The notes under the pieces are model-generated. The model was not told the DNA's origin and did no database searches. It saw nothing but the letters and a program-made list of their open reading frames with translations. 64,000 nt of DNA from PALSA-129 sp050014595. GTDB lineage: Bacteria; Acidobacteriota; Terriglobia; Bryobacterales; Bryobacteraceae. The stretch spans positions 124,001-188,000 of the forward strand of contig JBEKDA010000017.1 of assembly GCA_050014595.1 (NCBI GenBank), given 5' to 3'. Positions 32,906 through 42,026 of the stretch are shown here, in pieces; the first letter of the stretch is position 1; the number at the start of each line of letters is the position of its first letter. The translations under genes and the position numbers were made by a program.

Positions 32906-34873
32906 ATGCCACATTGGCTTTCGAGCGGCATGGCAGCGCCCAGCCCGGACACCGTACTGGCATTCGCGGTGTTGGCGGCGGTGCTATTGGCCTCCCGGTT
33001 CAGGTTGCGATGGCTGGGCTGGTGGGAGCGTCCTCTGGCGCTGCTGGCGCGGCGCCGGAGACTGGCGATCCTGCTGGCCGCGGCAGCCCCGCTGGTGCTG
33101 CGGGCCCTGTTGCTGCCGGTATTCGCCGTCCCCGAGCCGAGCGCCCATGACGAGTTCAGCTTCCTGCTGGCGGCCGATACCTTCGCGCACGGCCGCCTGG
33201 TGAATCCGCAGCACCCGTTCTGGATGCATTTCGAAAGCATCCACATCCTGGTTCGGCCGGTCTACGCGAGTGCTTTTCCCATCGCGCCGGCAGCGGCGTT
33301 GGCCGTTGGGCAGGTGCTGTTCGGACATCCTTGGATGGGCGTCTGGCTGAGTGCGGGGCTGATGTGCGGCGCAATCTGCTGGATGCTGCAGGGCTGGTTG
33401 CCGCCGCGTTGGGCACTGCTGGGAGCATTGCTGGTGGTGCTCCGGATCGGCGTGTCCACTTATTGGATGAACTCGTACTGGGGCGGATCGGTGGCCGCCG
33501 CGGGCGGCGCGCTGGTGCTCGGGGCTCTGCCCAGAATGATGCGGGCGCCCGGCTGGCGTCTGGCGTTGGCCATGGGCTCGGGTCTGGCCATTCTGGCAAA
33601 CAGCCGTCCGGTAGAGGGCGGGTTCTTAGCACTGGCGGTGGCGGTGGTGCTGTTTTCCTGGATGCTGGGAAAACGCGGGCCGAGCCGGAGCGTGGCATGG
33701 CGCCGGATCGTCCTTCCGCTGGCGGTGTTTCTGTGTCTCACCGGGATTGGTGTGGGCTACTACTTTGCGCGCGTGACGGGCAAGCCCTGGATTGCGCCCT
33801 ACGTTCTGTACCGCACCAGCATGACGATTGCGCCCCATTTCATCTGGCAGAAGCCCACTGCCGAGCCGCTCTACAACAACTGGTTGATGCGGCACTTCTT
33901 TGTGTATTGGGAGATGGCCAGTTACCACGACGCGCGCCGGTCGTTGACCGCCGACCTGGAGCGCAAGACGGCAGTGTATTGGCGCTTCTACTTAGGGCCG
34001 CTGCTTACCATCCCGCTCTTCGCGCTGCCCTTCCGCTGTCGCAACCGCAAGTGTCACGACCGCAAGCTGCGGCAACTGCTCCTGATGGCCGCGATCTTCT
34101 CGCTTTCGCTGGTGGGGCAGGTCTGGCACAACGCGCACTATGCCGCCCCGGCCACGGGGCTGGCGATCCTGATCGTATTGCTGGGGATGCGATCTCTGCG
34201 GCGTTGGAGGTGGCGTGGCTGCCGTGTGGGCCTGAACCTGGTCCGCTGTCTGCCCCCGGCATGCGCCGCGATGCTGCTGATCACGATCGTGGCGGGCCGT
34301 GTTTCCGGCGATGTGTTCGAGCAGCGCAGTTGGCGCTGGCCGCCGCCCGGCAACGTGGCGCGGGCGCGCGTGCTGAGGCAGCTCGAAACTTCGGGAGGGA
34401 AGCACCTGGTCTTCGTGAGATATGCGTTGTCTCACAACTGGGGCTCCGAGTGGGTTTACAACTGTGCGGATCTCGACCGCTGTCCGGTGGTGTGGGCGAG
34501 GGAATTGGACCGCGGCAGCAATACCGAACTGATGCGCTACTTCGGCGACAGGCGCGTCTGGGTGGTGGAGCCCGACGGGCCGTCCCCGAAACTGGTTCCC
34601 TACAGCGATGCCCCACCGCGGCCGATGCGGTTTGTGCAACTGGGCGCTCCGGGGATCGCGGTGCTGCGCGATCCCGGGCAGTTGAGGCAGAGGGTTCTGG
34701 AGCAGTCCGGCGCGGGTGGGGATGCGCTTCTCACCTGTGACCAGTGGAACTTCGCCTTCACGCAAGCCACCGGCGTTTCCGGTCCGGATGTTAATGCCGG
34801 GTGCTACGGGAGCGATCGCGGGCAGCCGGTGAGGTTCGAGCAGTGGTTCGGGTGGATTGAGAGACAACGCTAG
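32906..34873 (+). CDS. Large membrane glycosyltransferase-like protein (GT39/PMT type)
   Basis: 655 aa. About eleven TM helices lie in the first 450 residues, followed by a soluble C-terminal domain. After TM2 is the loop VPEPSAHDEFSFLLAADTFA, with an Asp-Glu in the place of the PMT catalytic acid, then GRLVNPQHPFWMHFE. It resembles acidobacterial membrane proteins that are homologous to the 79-aa remnant at 29667. It starts 64 bases after the methyltransferase pair and is probably part of that unit. Confidence 0.8.
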   Translation: MPHWLSSGMAAPSPDTVLAFAVLAAVLLASRFRLRWLGWWERPLALLARRRRLAILLAAAAPLVLRALLLPVFAVPEPSAHDEFSFLLAADTFAHGRLVNPQHPFWMHFESIHILVRPVYASAFPIAPAAALAVGQVLFGHPWMGVWLSAGLMCGAICWMLQGWLPPRWALLGALLVVLRIGVSTYWMNSYWGGSVAAAGGALVLGALPRMMRAPGWRLALAMGSGLAILANSRPVEGGFLALAVAVVLFSWMLGKRGPSRSVAWRRIVLPLAVFLCLTGIGVGYYFARVTGKPWIAPYVLYRTSMTIAPHFIWQKPTAEPLYNNWLMRHFFVYWEMASYHDARRSLTADLERKTAVYWRFYLGPLLTIPLFALPFRCRNRKCHDRKLRQLLLMAAIFSLSLVGQVWHNAHYAAPATGLAILIVLLGMRSLRRWRWRGCRVGLNLVRCLPPACAAMLLITIVAGRVSGDVFEQRSWRWPPPGNVARARVLRQLETSGGKHLVFVRYALSHNWGSEWVYNCADLDRCPVVWARELDRGSNTELMRYFGDRRVWVVEPDGPSPKLVPYSDAPPRPMRFVQLGAPGIAVLRDPGQLRQRVLEQSGAGGDALLTCDQWNFAFTQATGVSGPDVNAGCYGSDRGQPVRFEQWFGWIERQR

Positions 34874-34879
34874 CCCGGG

Positions 34880-36205
34880 CTAGTGCCGGCCCGCCAGGCG
34901 GCGTTCCAGAGATTCCGGAATTTCGGCTTCGACCTCGCAGAGATCGCCGCTATAGCGTGTGGCCAGCACCTTGCCGAATTCATGCAGCAGCGCCAGCGTA
35001 GCGCCATCGCCGGCGGACAAATGAAAAGTGGCGTTCACCATCGGATCGAGCGGCAGAAGCTGGTCGATCGAGTCCAGCAGACCGTCCAAACCTGCGCCGG
35101 TGAGAGCCGAGATGGCCACCGCACGGGCGTCTGGTGGGCCGGACGAGCCGATAGCCGAGCCCGAGAGCAGCCGCCGTTTCACGGCTTCGGCATCCGTAGC
35201 GGACGCATCGCCCACGCGGTCGACCTTGTTGAGAACCAGGATCTGCGGAATGGCGGCGGCCCCAATATCGGCTAGAACCTGGAAAACGTGCGCGGTATGC
35301 TCGGCGGCGGCGGGAGCGGAGACATCCACCACGTGTAACACCAGAGCCGCATCTTTCACCTCCTCCAGCGTGGCGCGGAAAGCCTTGACCAGCGTCGTGG
35401 GGAGATTGCGGATGAAGCCGACCGTGTCGCTCACCAGAACCCGGCGGCGCGACGGCAGTTGCAGCGGCCGCACGGTGGGATCGAGCGTGGCAAACATGCG
35501 CGGATCGGCCAGCACGCTGGCGCGGGTGAGCCGATTGAAGAGCGTGGACTTTCCGGCATTGGTATAGCCGGCCAGCGCCAGCGTGGCCAGCGGCACGGCA
35601 CTGCGGCGGCGCCGATGGAGAGCGCGTCCCGCCCGAACGGCGTCGAGCGAGTCCTCGATTCTTTTAATGCGTTTGGCGATGCGGCGGCGGTCGGTTTCGA
35701 GCTTGGTTTCGCCCGGGCCGCGCGTGCCGATGCCACCCCCCAGACGCGACATCTCCACGCCCCGCCCGCTGAGGCGCGGCAGAATGTAGTTCAACTGCGC
35801 CAGTTCCACCTGCAGGCGGCCTTCCCGAGTGCGGGCGCGCGAGGCAAAGATATCGAGGATCAACTGCGTGCGGTCGATGACTTTCGAGCCGATGGCTTTT
35901 TCCAGATTGCGCTGCTGCGTCGGGGTCAGCTCGTGATCGAAGATCACCAGGTCGGCGCCCGAGGAATCGACCGCGGCGCGCAACTCTTCCACTTTGCCCT
36001 CGCCGATCAGGGTCGCGGCTTCGGGACCGGGGCGGGCCTGCAGGAATCGGCCGGCGGTTTCGGCGCCCGCGGTGAACGCCAATTCACTCAGCTCGTCGAG
36101 AGAGTCCTCCGCCGTGACCGTGCCGGGCCGCCGGGAAGCGCCGCGCGTCTTCCACTGGACGCCGACCAGGATGGCGCGCTCGCGGGCGGGGTTCGGAAGC
36201 GGCGT
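34880..36205 (-). CDS. hflX: GTPase HflX (non-standard start)
   Basis: Ribosome-associated GTPase that splits stalled ribosomes. GTPase motifs: G1 GYTNAGKST, G3 DTVGF, G4 NKVDR. The N-terminal HflX domain includes LIGEGKVEELRAAV and IFDHELTPTQQRNLEK. Conserved N-terminal homology (ERAILVGVQWKTRG ... EDSLDELSELA) continues upstream to the hfq stop, yet the only standard start in frame is a TTG at 36082 that would cut it off. No ATG, GTG or TTG exists between 36082 and the hfq TAG. An ACG at 36205 lies eight bases after GGAGG (36218-36214) and is the best-placed candidate (441 aa). The HflX identification itself is certain; the start is not. Confidence 0.93.
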   Translation of the reverse strand, partial: TPLPNPARERAILVGVQWKTRGASRRPGTVTAEDSLDELSELAFTAGAETAGRFLQARPGPEAATLIGEGKVEELRAAVDSSGADLVIFDHELTPTQQRNLEKAIGSKVIDRTQLILDIFASRARTREGRLQVELAQLNYILPRLSGRGVEMSRLGGGIGTRGPGETKLETDRRRIAKRIKRIEDSLDAVRAGRALHRRRRSAVPLATLALAGYTNAGKSTLFNRLTRASVLADPRMFATLDPTVRPLQLPSRRRVLVSDTVGFIRNLPTTLVKAFRATLEEVKDAALVLHVVDVSAPAAAEHTAHVFQVLADIGAAAIPQILVLNKVDRVGDASATDAEAVKRRLLSGSAIGSSGPPDARAVAISALTGAGLDGLLDSIDQLLPLDPMVNATFHLSAGDGATLALLHEFGKVLATRYSGDLCEVEAEIPESLERRLAGRH

Positions 36206-36208
36206 GGT

Positions 36209-36514
36209 CTAGGCCTCCGACGGCTCGGAGTGCGCCGGCAAACCGGGCGCAGCACCGGCCGCCACGCCCGTGGCGGCCGCCTGCGGACTGCCCCCGTAGG
36301 AGTGGGATGGCCGCTGTGTCACAACCGTCGAAATGGCGTGTTTGAAAATCAGTTGCTCCTGGTTATTGGTCTCAAGCACCAGAGAGTACTTATCGAAGCT
36401 TTTGATCCGGCCTGAGAGTTTGACGCCGCTCATGAGGTAAATCGTGAGGGCAATCTTATCTTTGCGAGCGTTGTTCAAAAAGCTGTCTTGGATATTTTGC
36501 GCTGGCTTCTCCAT
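36209..36514 (-). CDS. hfq: RNA chaperone Hfq
   Basis: 101 aa. The Sm-like core (IQDSFLNNARKDKIALTIYL, GVKLSGRIKSFDKYSLVLET, EQLIFKHAISTVV) carries the Hfq Sm1 and Sm2 motifs, followed by a 30-residue Gly/Ala/Pro tail. Hfq pairs small RNAs with mRNAs. The TAG stop is followed in the same frame by hflX sequence, with no spacer of another frame. The hfq-hflX order is widespread in bacteria. Confidence 0.97.
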   Translation of the reverse strand: MEKPAQNIQDSFLNNARKDKIALTIYLMSGVKLSGRIKSFDKYSLVLETNNQEQLIFKHAISTVVTQRPSHSYGGSPQAAATGVAAGAAPGLPAHSEPSEA

Positions 36515-36738
36515 ATATCCCCCAGCCCTTCCGGGAAAAGTGAATCAGTGGAACAGAATAGCCATAGTATTGTACCCCGATTCAGCCGGTCCCGTTCCCA
36601 CTGGTCTGGGGTGCGCGGCATAAAAGTGGATGACGGCAGCCCCCGGCACGGAACCGCGAGCGTTAGCGAGCGGCTGTGCGGCCCGTGGCGAGAGGCCGCT
36701 GGCTGACGCCGCCGGTTCCACGCTGAGTGGGAGGCGCG

Positions 36739-37038
36739 CTACTCTTCTTCGTGATCGGCAGCGGCTGCCAGGAAGGAGGAATCGGCCATGGCGGCCAATT
36801 CGTCGCGGGTTAGCGAACGGGCCGGCGCCGGGTTTTTCGGATCGCAGGCGGCCGGCTCCAGCACGAATTGCGAAACCGATGCCAATTCCTTTTCGAGGTT
36901 GAAATCGGGAATGCCGTGCAATGCCGGCACTTGCGCGACACCGTGCTGGTTGACGACACACTCCAGACCGTTCGAAATCTGGAATCGGATTCGGAATTGT
37001 CGGCGGACCGCAATCTTGCGCAAATCCACCAGCTTCAT
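36739..37038 (-). CDS. Conserved hypothetical protein downstream of dksA
   Basis: 99 aa from the ATG at 37038, which overlaps the dksA stop (ATGA). The sequence MKLVDLRKIAVRRQFRIRFQ followed by ECVVNQHGVAQVPALHGIPD suggests a small beta-rich protein with a flexible acidic tail (AAAADHEEE). The strict coupling to dksA suggests a related role, but I do not recognise the family. Extending the frame upstream would run through dksA. Confidence 0.7.
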   Translation of the reverse strand: MKLVDLRKIAVRRQFRIRFQISNGLECVVNQHGVAQVPALHGIPDFNLEKELASVSQFVLEPAACDPKNPAPARSLTRDELAAMADSSFLAAAADHEEE

Positions 37039-37445
37039 CGGTCGGCTTCCTGGAACTCCACCATTTCGCCGTCGGCGATGCGGGCGGCGATCTGTTCCTG
37101 GCAGGTGACACAGTACCGCGCCCACGGCACGGCGTCCAGGCGCTTGGTGGAAATCGGCTCCTCGCATTCCGGGCAAATGCCGTACGTGCCCTGGTCGATG
37201 CGGTGCAGCGCATCGGCCACTTCCCGCAGCAACTTCATGTCGATGGTGTTGCGATTGAGGAAGATCCACTCTTCGTGATGATGCTGGCTGAGGTCGCCTT
37301 CGTCCGAGGGCACATCCAGCCGGGCTACCACCTGGGCCGCCTTTTGCGCGGACATGCTGTTACGGACTTCCTCGGCCTTCCGTTCGAGGATCTTCCGGTA
37401 CGGGGCCAGTCTGTGTTTCGGTCCGTTTTTCATAATCGCATTCAT
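37035..37445 (-). CDS. dksA: DksA/TraR family zinc-finger transcription factor
   Basis: 136 aa. The coiled-coil (YRKILERKAEEVRNSMSAQK) carries the acidic loop region DEGDLSQHHHEEW. A C4 zinc finger follows (CPECEEPISTKRLDAVPWAR then YCVTCQ). DksA-type proteins enter the RNA polymerase secondary channel and work with ppGpp. The ATG at 37445 (MNAIMKNG) is preferred over the upstream frame to 37577, whose translation is not family-like. An ATG at 37433 is an alternative. Confidence 0.9.
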   Translation of the reverse strand: MNAIMKNGPKHRLAPYRKILERKAEEVRNSMSAQKAAQVVARLDVPSDEGDLSQHHHEEWIFLNRNTIDMKLLREVADALHRIDQGTYGICPECEEPISTKRLDAVPWARYCVTCQEQIAARIADGEMVEFQEADR

Positions 37446-37585
37446 TTCTCTAAAATTGCGTCGCAAAGCCGGCCAGTATGGATATGACGTAGAACCGGGA
37501 CTAAAAGTTGCAGTGTTCCGGCGGGGTCCAAGCGGAGCGGATGGAAAAGTATAACCGCCAGCGGCCGAAAAAGTCAATAGAAGCT

Positions 37586-38560
37586 TTATTTAACCTTTTG
37601 GATCGCTTCGATGAGCTCGGGCACTATCTGAAACAGATCGCCCACGATCCCGTAATCGGCTACTTCGAAAATGGGTGCGTTGGCATCTTTGTTAATCGCC
37701 ACGATGGTGCGCGACCCCTTCATGCCAACCAGGTGCTGAATCGCACCCGAAATACCCACCGCGAGATACATCTTGGGAGTGACCGTCTGTCCGGAACTGC
37801 CCACCTGCCGTTCCATGGGAAGCCAGCCGGCGTCGCAAATGGGACGCGAAGCCGCCAGTTCGGCGCCCAGAACATCGGCCAGTTTTTGGATCAGCGGAAT
37901 GTTATCGGCTTCCTTGATGCCGCGGCCCACCGAGACGATGATTTCGGCGGCGCCCAGATCCACGGCGCGCTGCGATTCGCGGAACGGCTCTTGCGGGCGC
38001 GTTCGGATCTGATCCGGGGAGATCTGGGGCGCGAACGCCTCCACCGCCGCTGCGCCTTCGGCCACTTGGTCGGCGCGATAGGCGCCGGCTTGCAGCGATG
38101 CGAAATGCGGGCCATCGCCCAGAAACCGGACATCCACGTTCACCTTGCCTTGAAAAAGCTGCCGCACCAGAACCACCTGGCCGTCTTCGACGCGATGCGA
38201 AACGGCGTCGCTCACCGCTACGCGGCCGAACCGGGTGGCCAGCTTGGGCAGGAAGTCGCGCACCTGGTAAGTGTGCGGAAAGAGCACCACCGCGGGCTGG
38301 ACGCGCTCGATGAGCTGGCGCAGGGCCAGACAATAACCGTCGGGCGTGTATTCGCCGAGTAGCTCGTGTTCAACGGCGTAGACCTTATCGAGTCGCCTCG
38401 AGGCCAGCTCGGCGGCGAGCGGTGCCGTTCCCCGGCCCACTACCGCGGCGGATGCGGTGGCGCCCAGTTGCGCGGCGAATTGCTGTGCGGCCGCCAGGGT
38501 CTCAAACGACATGCGGTGCCACTGGCCGTGGCGCTGTTCCATAACGGCGAGGATATTCAT
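37586..38560 (-). CDS. etfA: Electron transfer flavoprotein subunit alpha
   Basis: 324 aa from the ATG at 38560, overlapping the etfB stop. The C-terminal FAD domain is clear: AEIIVSVGRGIKEADNIPLI, AASRPICDAGWLPMERQVGS and MYLAVGISGAIQHLVGMKGS, with NKDANAPIFEVADYGIVGD. EtfAB passes electrons from acyl-CoA and other dehydrogenases to the quinone pool. The larger frame to 39037 runs inside etfB and is not used. Confidence 0.95.
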   Translation of the reverse strand: MNILAVMEQRHGQWHRMSFETLAAAQQFAAQLGATASAAVVGRGTAPLAAELASRRLDKVYAVEHELLGEYTPDGYCLALRQLIERVQPAVVLFPHTYQVRDFLPKLATRFGRVAVSDAVSHRVEDGQVVLVRQLFQGKVNVDVRFLGDGPHFASLQAGAYRADQVAEGAAAVEAFAPQISPDQIRTRPQEPFRESQRAVDLGAAEIIVSVGRGIKEADNIPLIQKLADVLGAELAASRPICDAGWLPMERQVGSSGQTVTPKMYLAVGISGAIQHLVGMKGSRTIVAINKDANAPIFEVADYGIVGDLFQIVPELIEAIQKVK

Positions 38561-39327
38561 ATGACCCGCGCCTCGAATTTCAGCTTCTCCACCAGTTGAG
38601 CGGCGGCCTGTTTGGGGCTGCCCTCGAAGAGCTGCGTGTGCTTGCTGCGCTCCGGCAGGTAGACCCGGTCGAAGGCCATGGTGGGAGCGGCGGCGCCGGC
38701 GCCCAGATCGGCCGCCGTGACGCGGCGGATTTCCTTGCTCTTGGCTTTCTTGATGCCCATCAGCGTCGCGTAGCGCAGCTTGCTGAAGCCCGATTGAATA
38801 CTGAGCAGGGCAGGCATCGGCATATCCACGAACTGGAACCAGCCATCTTCCAGCTCCCGTTTGACGCGGATGCCGGAATCGCTCTTTTCCACCTGCATGA
38901 TGATGGTGGCGTGCGGCACGCCCAGCAGCTCGGCCAGGATCGGGCCGGTCTGGCCGTATCCCAGGTCGTCGGACTGCAGGCCGGTGAGAACCAGATCGGG
39001 CGCCTCCGCCTTCAAGGCAGCCGCCAGCAGCCGGCACGTCGCTAGCGGGTCGGCCGAAGAGAGATCCTCTTCGATGTGTATCGCCCGGTCGGCGCCCTTG
39101 GCCAGGGCTTCGCGGATGGTCTGCGCGACGCGCGGCGGGCCGGCGGATAGAGCTACCACTTCGCCGCCGTGGGCTTCCTTGAGCTGCAAGCCGGCTTCCA
39201 GCGCGTACGCATCCGGCTCGTTGATTTCATAAGCCAGATCGGCTTCGTCGATCCACTGGCCGGCAGCGGCAATCCGGAGCTGCGAATCGCGTACCGCAAC
39301 TTGCTTGATGGCGACGATGATTTTCAT
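38557..39327 (-). CDS. etfB: Electron transfer flavoprotein subunit beta
   Basis: 256 aa. It starts MKIIVAIKQVAVRDSQLRIA and has the NEPDAYALEAGLQLKE and VLTGLQSDDLGYGQTGPILA blocks and LRYATLMGIKKAKSKEI, all typical of EtfB. The AMP-binding subunit pairs with EtfA. It lies 17 bases after fabF on the same strand, so fatty-acid synthesis and electron transfer genes probably share a transcript. Confidence 0.95.
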   Translation of the reverse strand: MKIIVAIKQVAVRDSQLRIAAAGQWIDEADLAYEINEPDAYALEAGLQLKEAHGGEVVALSAGPPRVAQTIREALAKGADRAIHIEEDLSSADPLATCRLLAAALKAEAPDLVLTGLQSDDLGYGQTGPILAELLGVPHATIIMQVEKSDSGIRVKRELEDGWFQFVDMPMPALLSIQSGFSKLRYATLMGIKKAKSKEIRRVTAADLGAGAAAPTMAFDRVYLPERSKHTQLFEGSPKQAAAQLVEKLKFEARVI

Positions 39328-39343
39328 AAGGCGGTCCTGTCGC

Positions 39344-40585
39344 TCATTCCTGGTATCTCTTAAAAATCAGACAGCCATTGGTCCCACCGAAGCCAAAGCT
39401 GTTGGAAAGGACATATTCGATTTTTATCGGCCGCGCGCGCAGCGGGATGTAATCCAGGTCGCAACCCGCATCGGGGTTTTCCAGATTGGCGGTGGGCGGC
39501 GCAATCTGGTCGCGCAGGGCCAGCACCGAGATGCCGGCTTCAATACCGCCGGCGCCGCCCAGCAGGTGGCCGGTCATCGACTTGGTGGAGCTGACGGCCA
39601 CCTTGTAAGCATGGTCGCCGAAGGCCCGCTTGATGGCAGCCGTTTCGGCGCGGTCGCCGACTTCGGTGGAAGTGCCGTGGGCGTTGATGTAATCCACCTG
39701 GTGCGGTTGAATCCCGGCGTCGCGCATGGCGTTGCGCATCACCCGGAAGGCGCCGTCGCCGTCGTCGGGCGGCGCAGTGACGTGGAAAGCATCGGCGCTC
39801 ATGCCGTAGCCCACAATTTCGGCCAGGATGCGCGCGCCGCGGGTCCGTGCCATTTCCAATTCTTCCAGCACCAGCATGCCGGCGCCTTCCCCCACCACGA
39901 AGCCGTCGCGGTCTTTGTCCCAGGGGCGCGAAGCGCGCTCCGGCGCGTCATTGCGGGTGGAAAGGGCGCGCATGGCGGCGAACCCGCCGATGCCCATGGG
40001 GGTGACGGCGGCTTCGGTGCCGCCGCAGATCATGGCGTCGGCGTCGCCCCGCTGGATCATGCGGAAAGAATCGCCGATGGAATGCGCGCTGGTGGTGCAG
40101 GCCGTGGCAGTAGCCGAGTTCGGCCCCTTGGCGCCGGTGCGGATCGAGACGTAGCCCGACGCCAGGTTGATGATGGTCGCCGGGATGAAGAACGGCGAGA
40201 TGCGCCGCGGGCCGTGTTCGAGCAGCGTCAGGTGTTCGCGCTCGATCACCTCGAACCCGCCGATCCCGCTGCCAATATAGACGCCCACCCGTTCGGCGAT
40301 CTCCGGCGTGACTTTCAGGCCGGAGCTCTGCATGGCGAAATCCGTCGCCGCGATCGCGAACTGGATGAACCGCCCCATCTTCTTGATCTCTTTTTTCTCG
40401 ATGTAGGCGGCCGGATCGAAACCCTTGACCTCCCCCGCAATGCGGCAGGAGAATGCGGTCGCATCGAACTGAGTAATAGGGCCAATACCAGACGTGCCCG
40501 CGAGGATTGCCTCCCAGGAGCTGCCGGTCCCGATGCCTAGCGGCGTCAATAAGCCAACGCCGGTCACTACCACTCTGCGCGTCAA
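39344..40585 (-). CDS. fabF: 3-oxoacyl-ACP synthase II
   Basis: 413 aa condensing enzyme of fatty-acid elongation. The Cys-His-His triad is C163 (TATACTTSAHS), H303 (NAHGTSTEVGD) and H340 (SMTGHLLGGAGG). It starts MTRRVVVTGVGLLTPLG and ends SFGFGGTNGCLIFKRY. It follows acpP by 26 bases, the common acpP-fabF arrangement. Confidence 0.97.
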   Translation of the reverse strand: MTRRVVVTGVGLLTPLGIGTGSSWEAILAGTSGIGPITQFDATAFSCRIAGEVKGFDPAAYIEKKEIKKMGRFIQFAIAATDFAMQSSGLKVTPEIAERVGVYIGSGIGGFEVIEREHLTLLEHGPRRISPFFIPATIINLASGYVSIRTGAKGPNSATATACTTSAHSIGDSFRMIQRGDADAMICGGTEAAVTPMGIGGFAAMRALSTRNDAPERASRPWDKDRDGFVVGEGAGMLVLEELEMARTRGARILAEIVGYGMSADAFHVTAPPDDGDGAFRVMRNAMRDAGIQPHQVDYINAHGTSTEVGDRAETAAIKRAFGDHAYKVAVSSTKSMTGHLLGGAGGIEAGISVLALRDQIAPPTANLENPDAGCDLDYIPLRARPIKIEYVLSNSFGFGGTNGCLIFKRYQE

Positions 40586-40611
40586 AACGAGTCTCCCGAT
40601 CAGACTGCCAG

Positions 40612-40851
40612 CTACTTCTTGGAGGTCTTGTTCTCGATGTATTCGACGGCGTCCTTGACGGTAGTGATTTTCTCGGCGTCTTCGTCGGGGATCTCCAGCT
40701 CGAAAGCTTCCTCGAACGCCATGACCAGTTCGACGATATCCAACGAATCGGCGCCCAGGTCGTCAACGAAAGACGCGTTGCTGTCCACTTGGCTCTCGTC
40801 GACGCCGAGTTGCTCGACAATGATCTGCTTCACCTTCTGCTCAACTGCCAT
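40612..40851 (-). CDS. acpP: Acyl carrier protein
   Basis: 79 aa, acidic. The phosphopantetheine attachment serine is S36 in DDLGADSLDIVELVMAFEE. First gene of the acpP-fabF-etfB-etfA run. GGAGG precedes the ATG, and a good promoter lies upstream. Confidence 0.97.
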   Translation of the reverse strand: MAVEQKVKQIIVEQLGVDESQVDSNASFVDDLGADSLDIVELVMAFEEAFELEIPDEDAEKITTVKDAVEYIENKTSKK

Positions 40852-40881
40852 GAATCCTCCTGGGATTTTGTGAACGCGTTG

Positions 40882-40911
40882 ATTTTAGCGACCTTTGCGA
40901 AGTTTTCGCAA
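40882..40911 (-). promoter_or_regulatory. Putative sigma-70 promoter of acpP
   Basis: On the minus strand TTGCGA (40911-40906) and TAAAAT (40887-40882) are 18 bases apart, giving a 5' leader of about 25 bases that contains the GGAGG. The dyad TTGCGAAAACTTCGCAA overlaps the -35 and could be an operator. The rest of the 311-base gap to 41163 shows no gene. Confidence 0.55.
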
Positions 40912-41162
40912 GCACAACCCAGACACTGAGATCAACCAGCGATCCGGAACACACTATTCTGACACGAATTCGTCTGAAATGTGGGCCGCCAGTCAACCTC
41001 GGCTCGCCGGGTGGCCGAAATCCACCAAGGGCGGTGGATTCCAGCCACAGACTCCGCTGGTTCTTACCTTGTTTTTCAATTACTTGTAGCCAAAAACAGA
41101 TTGGTGAAACATGTGCACTATACCAGCACGTCGAACCTAATGAACGACAAGAGGCGGCAACT

Positions 41163-42020
41163 ATGACAAGGATTTCCATTCACTCCATTTTGGTTCTGTT
41201 GGCGGCATCGGGTCTGGTTCTGGCACAAACCGCGCCAGTAGCCCAAACCGCGCCAGTGCCCCAAACCGCGGCGCCCATGCAAGCGGGCTCGCCGGCCGAC
41301 GCCTACGGGCAACCGCAGCGCACTGCCACGGCTCCCGCCGCCACTCGCCCGGCCTACGGGCTTCCACAGCAAGTCACCATGAAGGCAGGCACGTTCGTCA
41401 CGGTGCGGATCAACGATATGCTGGCATCGAATAAGAGTCACGCCGGCGATTCGTTCTCGGGCACACTGGCGCAGCCGATCGTGGTCGACGGCGTAGTGGT
41501 GGCACAGCGCGGCCAGACGATTTACGGCCGCGTGTCGCAGGCTGACAAGGTCAAGGGCGATTCCCATCTGGGCATCGAACTGACTGGAATCACCCTCGCC
41601 GATGGCGAGCAGGTATCGGTGCACTCGCAACTGATCTCGCGCCAGGGCGGCATGACTCCTCCCGGCCGGGAGGCTGGCGCGATTGTCGGCACAACCGCCG
41701 GCAGCGCCGGCGTGCTGACCACGCACGGCCATCCCAGCATTCTCTATCCGGCAACCGCAGTGACCTTCCAGGTCCAGAACGCGCTCGCTATCGCGACGGG
41801 CAACGCCCCGCAAGCCTTCCGCTTTGTGGGCCCCGAAGATTACGCGGCCTCGCAGGTGACGCAGCGGGTTACCGTCCAAAGACCGGGATATGGCCCCTAC
41901 TACGGCTACAGCCCCTACTACTATCCGTATTACCCCTACTATTGGGGTCCGAGCTTGTACCTCGGGGGATTCTGGGGCGGTGGATTCCGCTTTGGCGGTG
42001 GATTCCGCCGATTCCGGTAG
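41163..42020 (+). CDS. Secreted protein with low-complexity Tyr/Gly/Phe C-terminus
   Basis: 285 aa from the ATG at 41163 (AGAGGCGG upstream). The signal peptide ISIHSILVLLAASGLVLAQ is followed by a Gln/Thr/Pro/Ala repeat (QTAPVAQTAPVPQTA) and a beta-rich domain about 85-230 (VTMKAGTFVTVRINDMLASN, GQTIYGRVSQADKVKG). It resembles the TrbI/VirB10-like fold seen in acidobacterial exported proteins. A C-terminal tail of YYGYSPYYYPYYPYYW and GG-F-R repeats follows. Probably envelope-located. Function unknown. Confidence 0.8.
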   Translation: MTRISIHSILVLLAASGLVLAQTAPVAQTAPVPQTAAPMQAGSPADAYGQPQRTATAPAATRPAYGLPQQVTMKAGTFVTVRINDMLASNKSHAGDSFSGTLAQPIVVDGVVVAQRGQTIYGRVSQADKVKGDSHLGIELTGITLADGEQVSVHSQLISRQGGMTPPGREAGAIVGTTAGSAGVLTTHGHPSILYPATAVTFQVQNALAIATGNAPQAFRFVGPEDYAASQVTQRVTVQRPGYGPYYGYSPYYYPYYPYYWGPSLYLGGFWGGGFRFGGGFRRFR

Positions 42021-42026
42021 GGCCGT

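Noticed and set aside
35459..36415. Plus-strand frame opposite hflX/hfq
   Set aside because: Shadow of two well-identified genes.
36600..36738. GC-rich imperfect palindromes left of hfq
   Set aside because: Arms are imperfect and no second copy in the window could be matched with certainty, so not listed as a feature.
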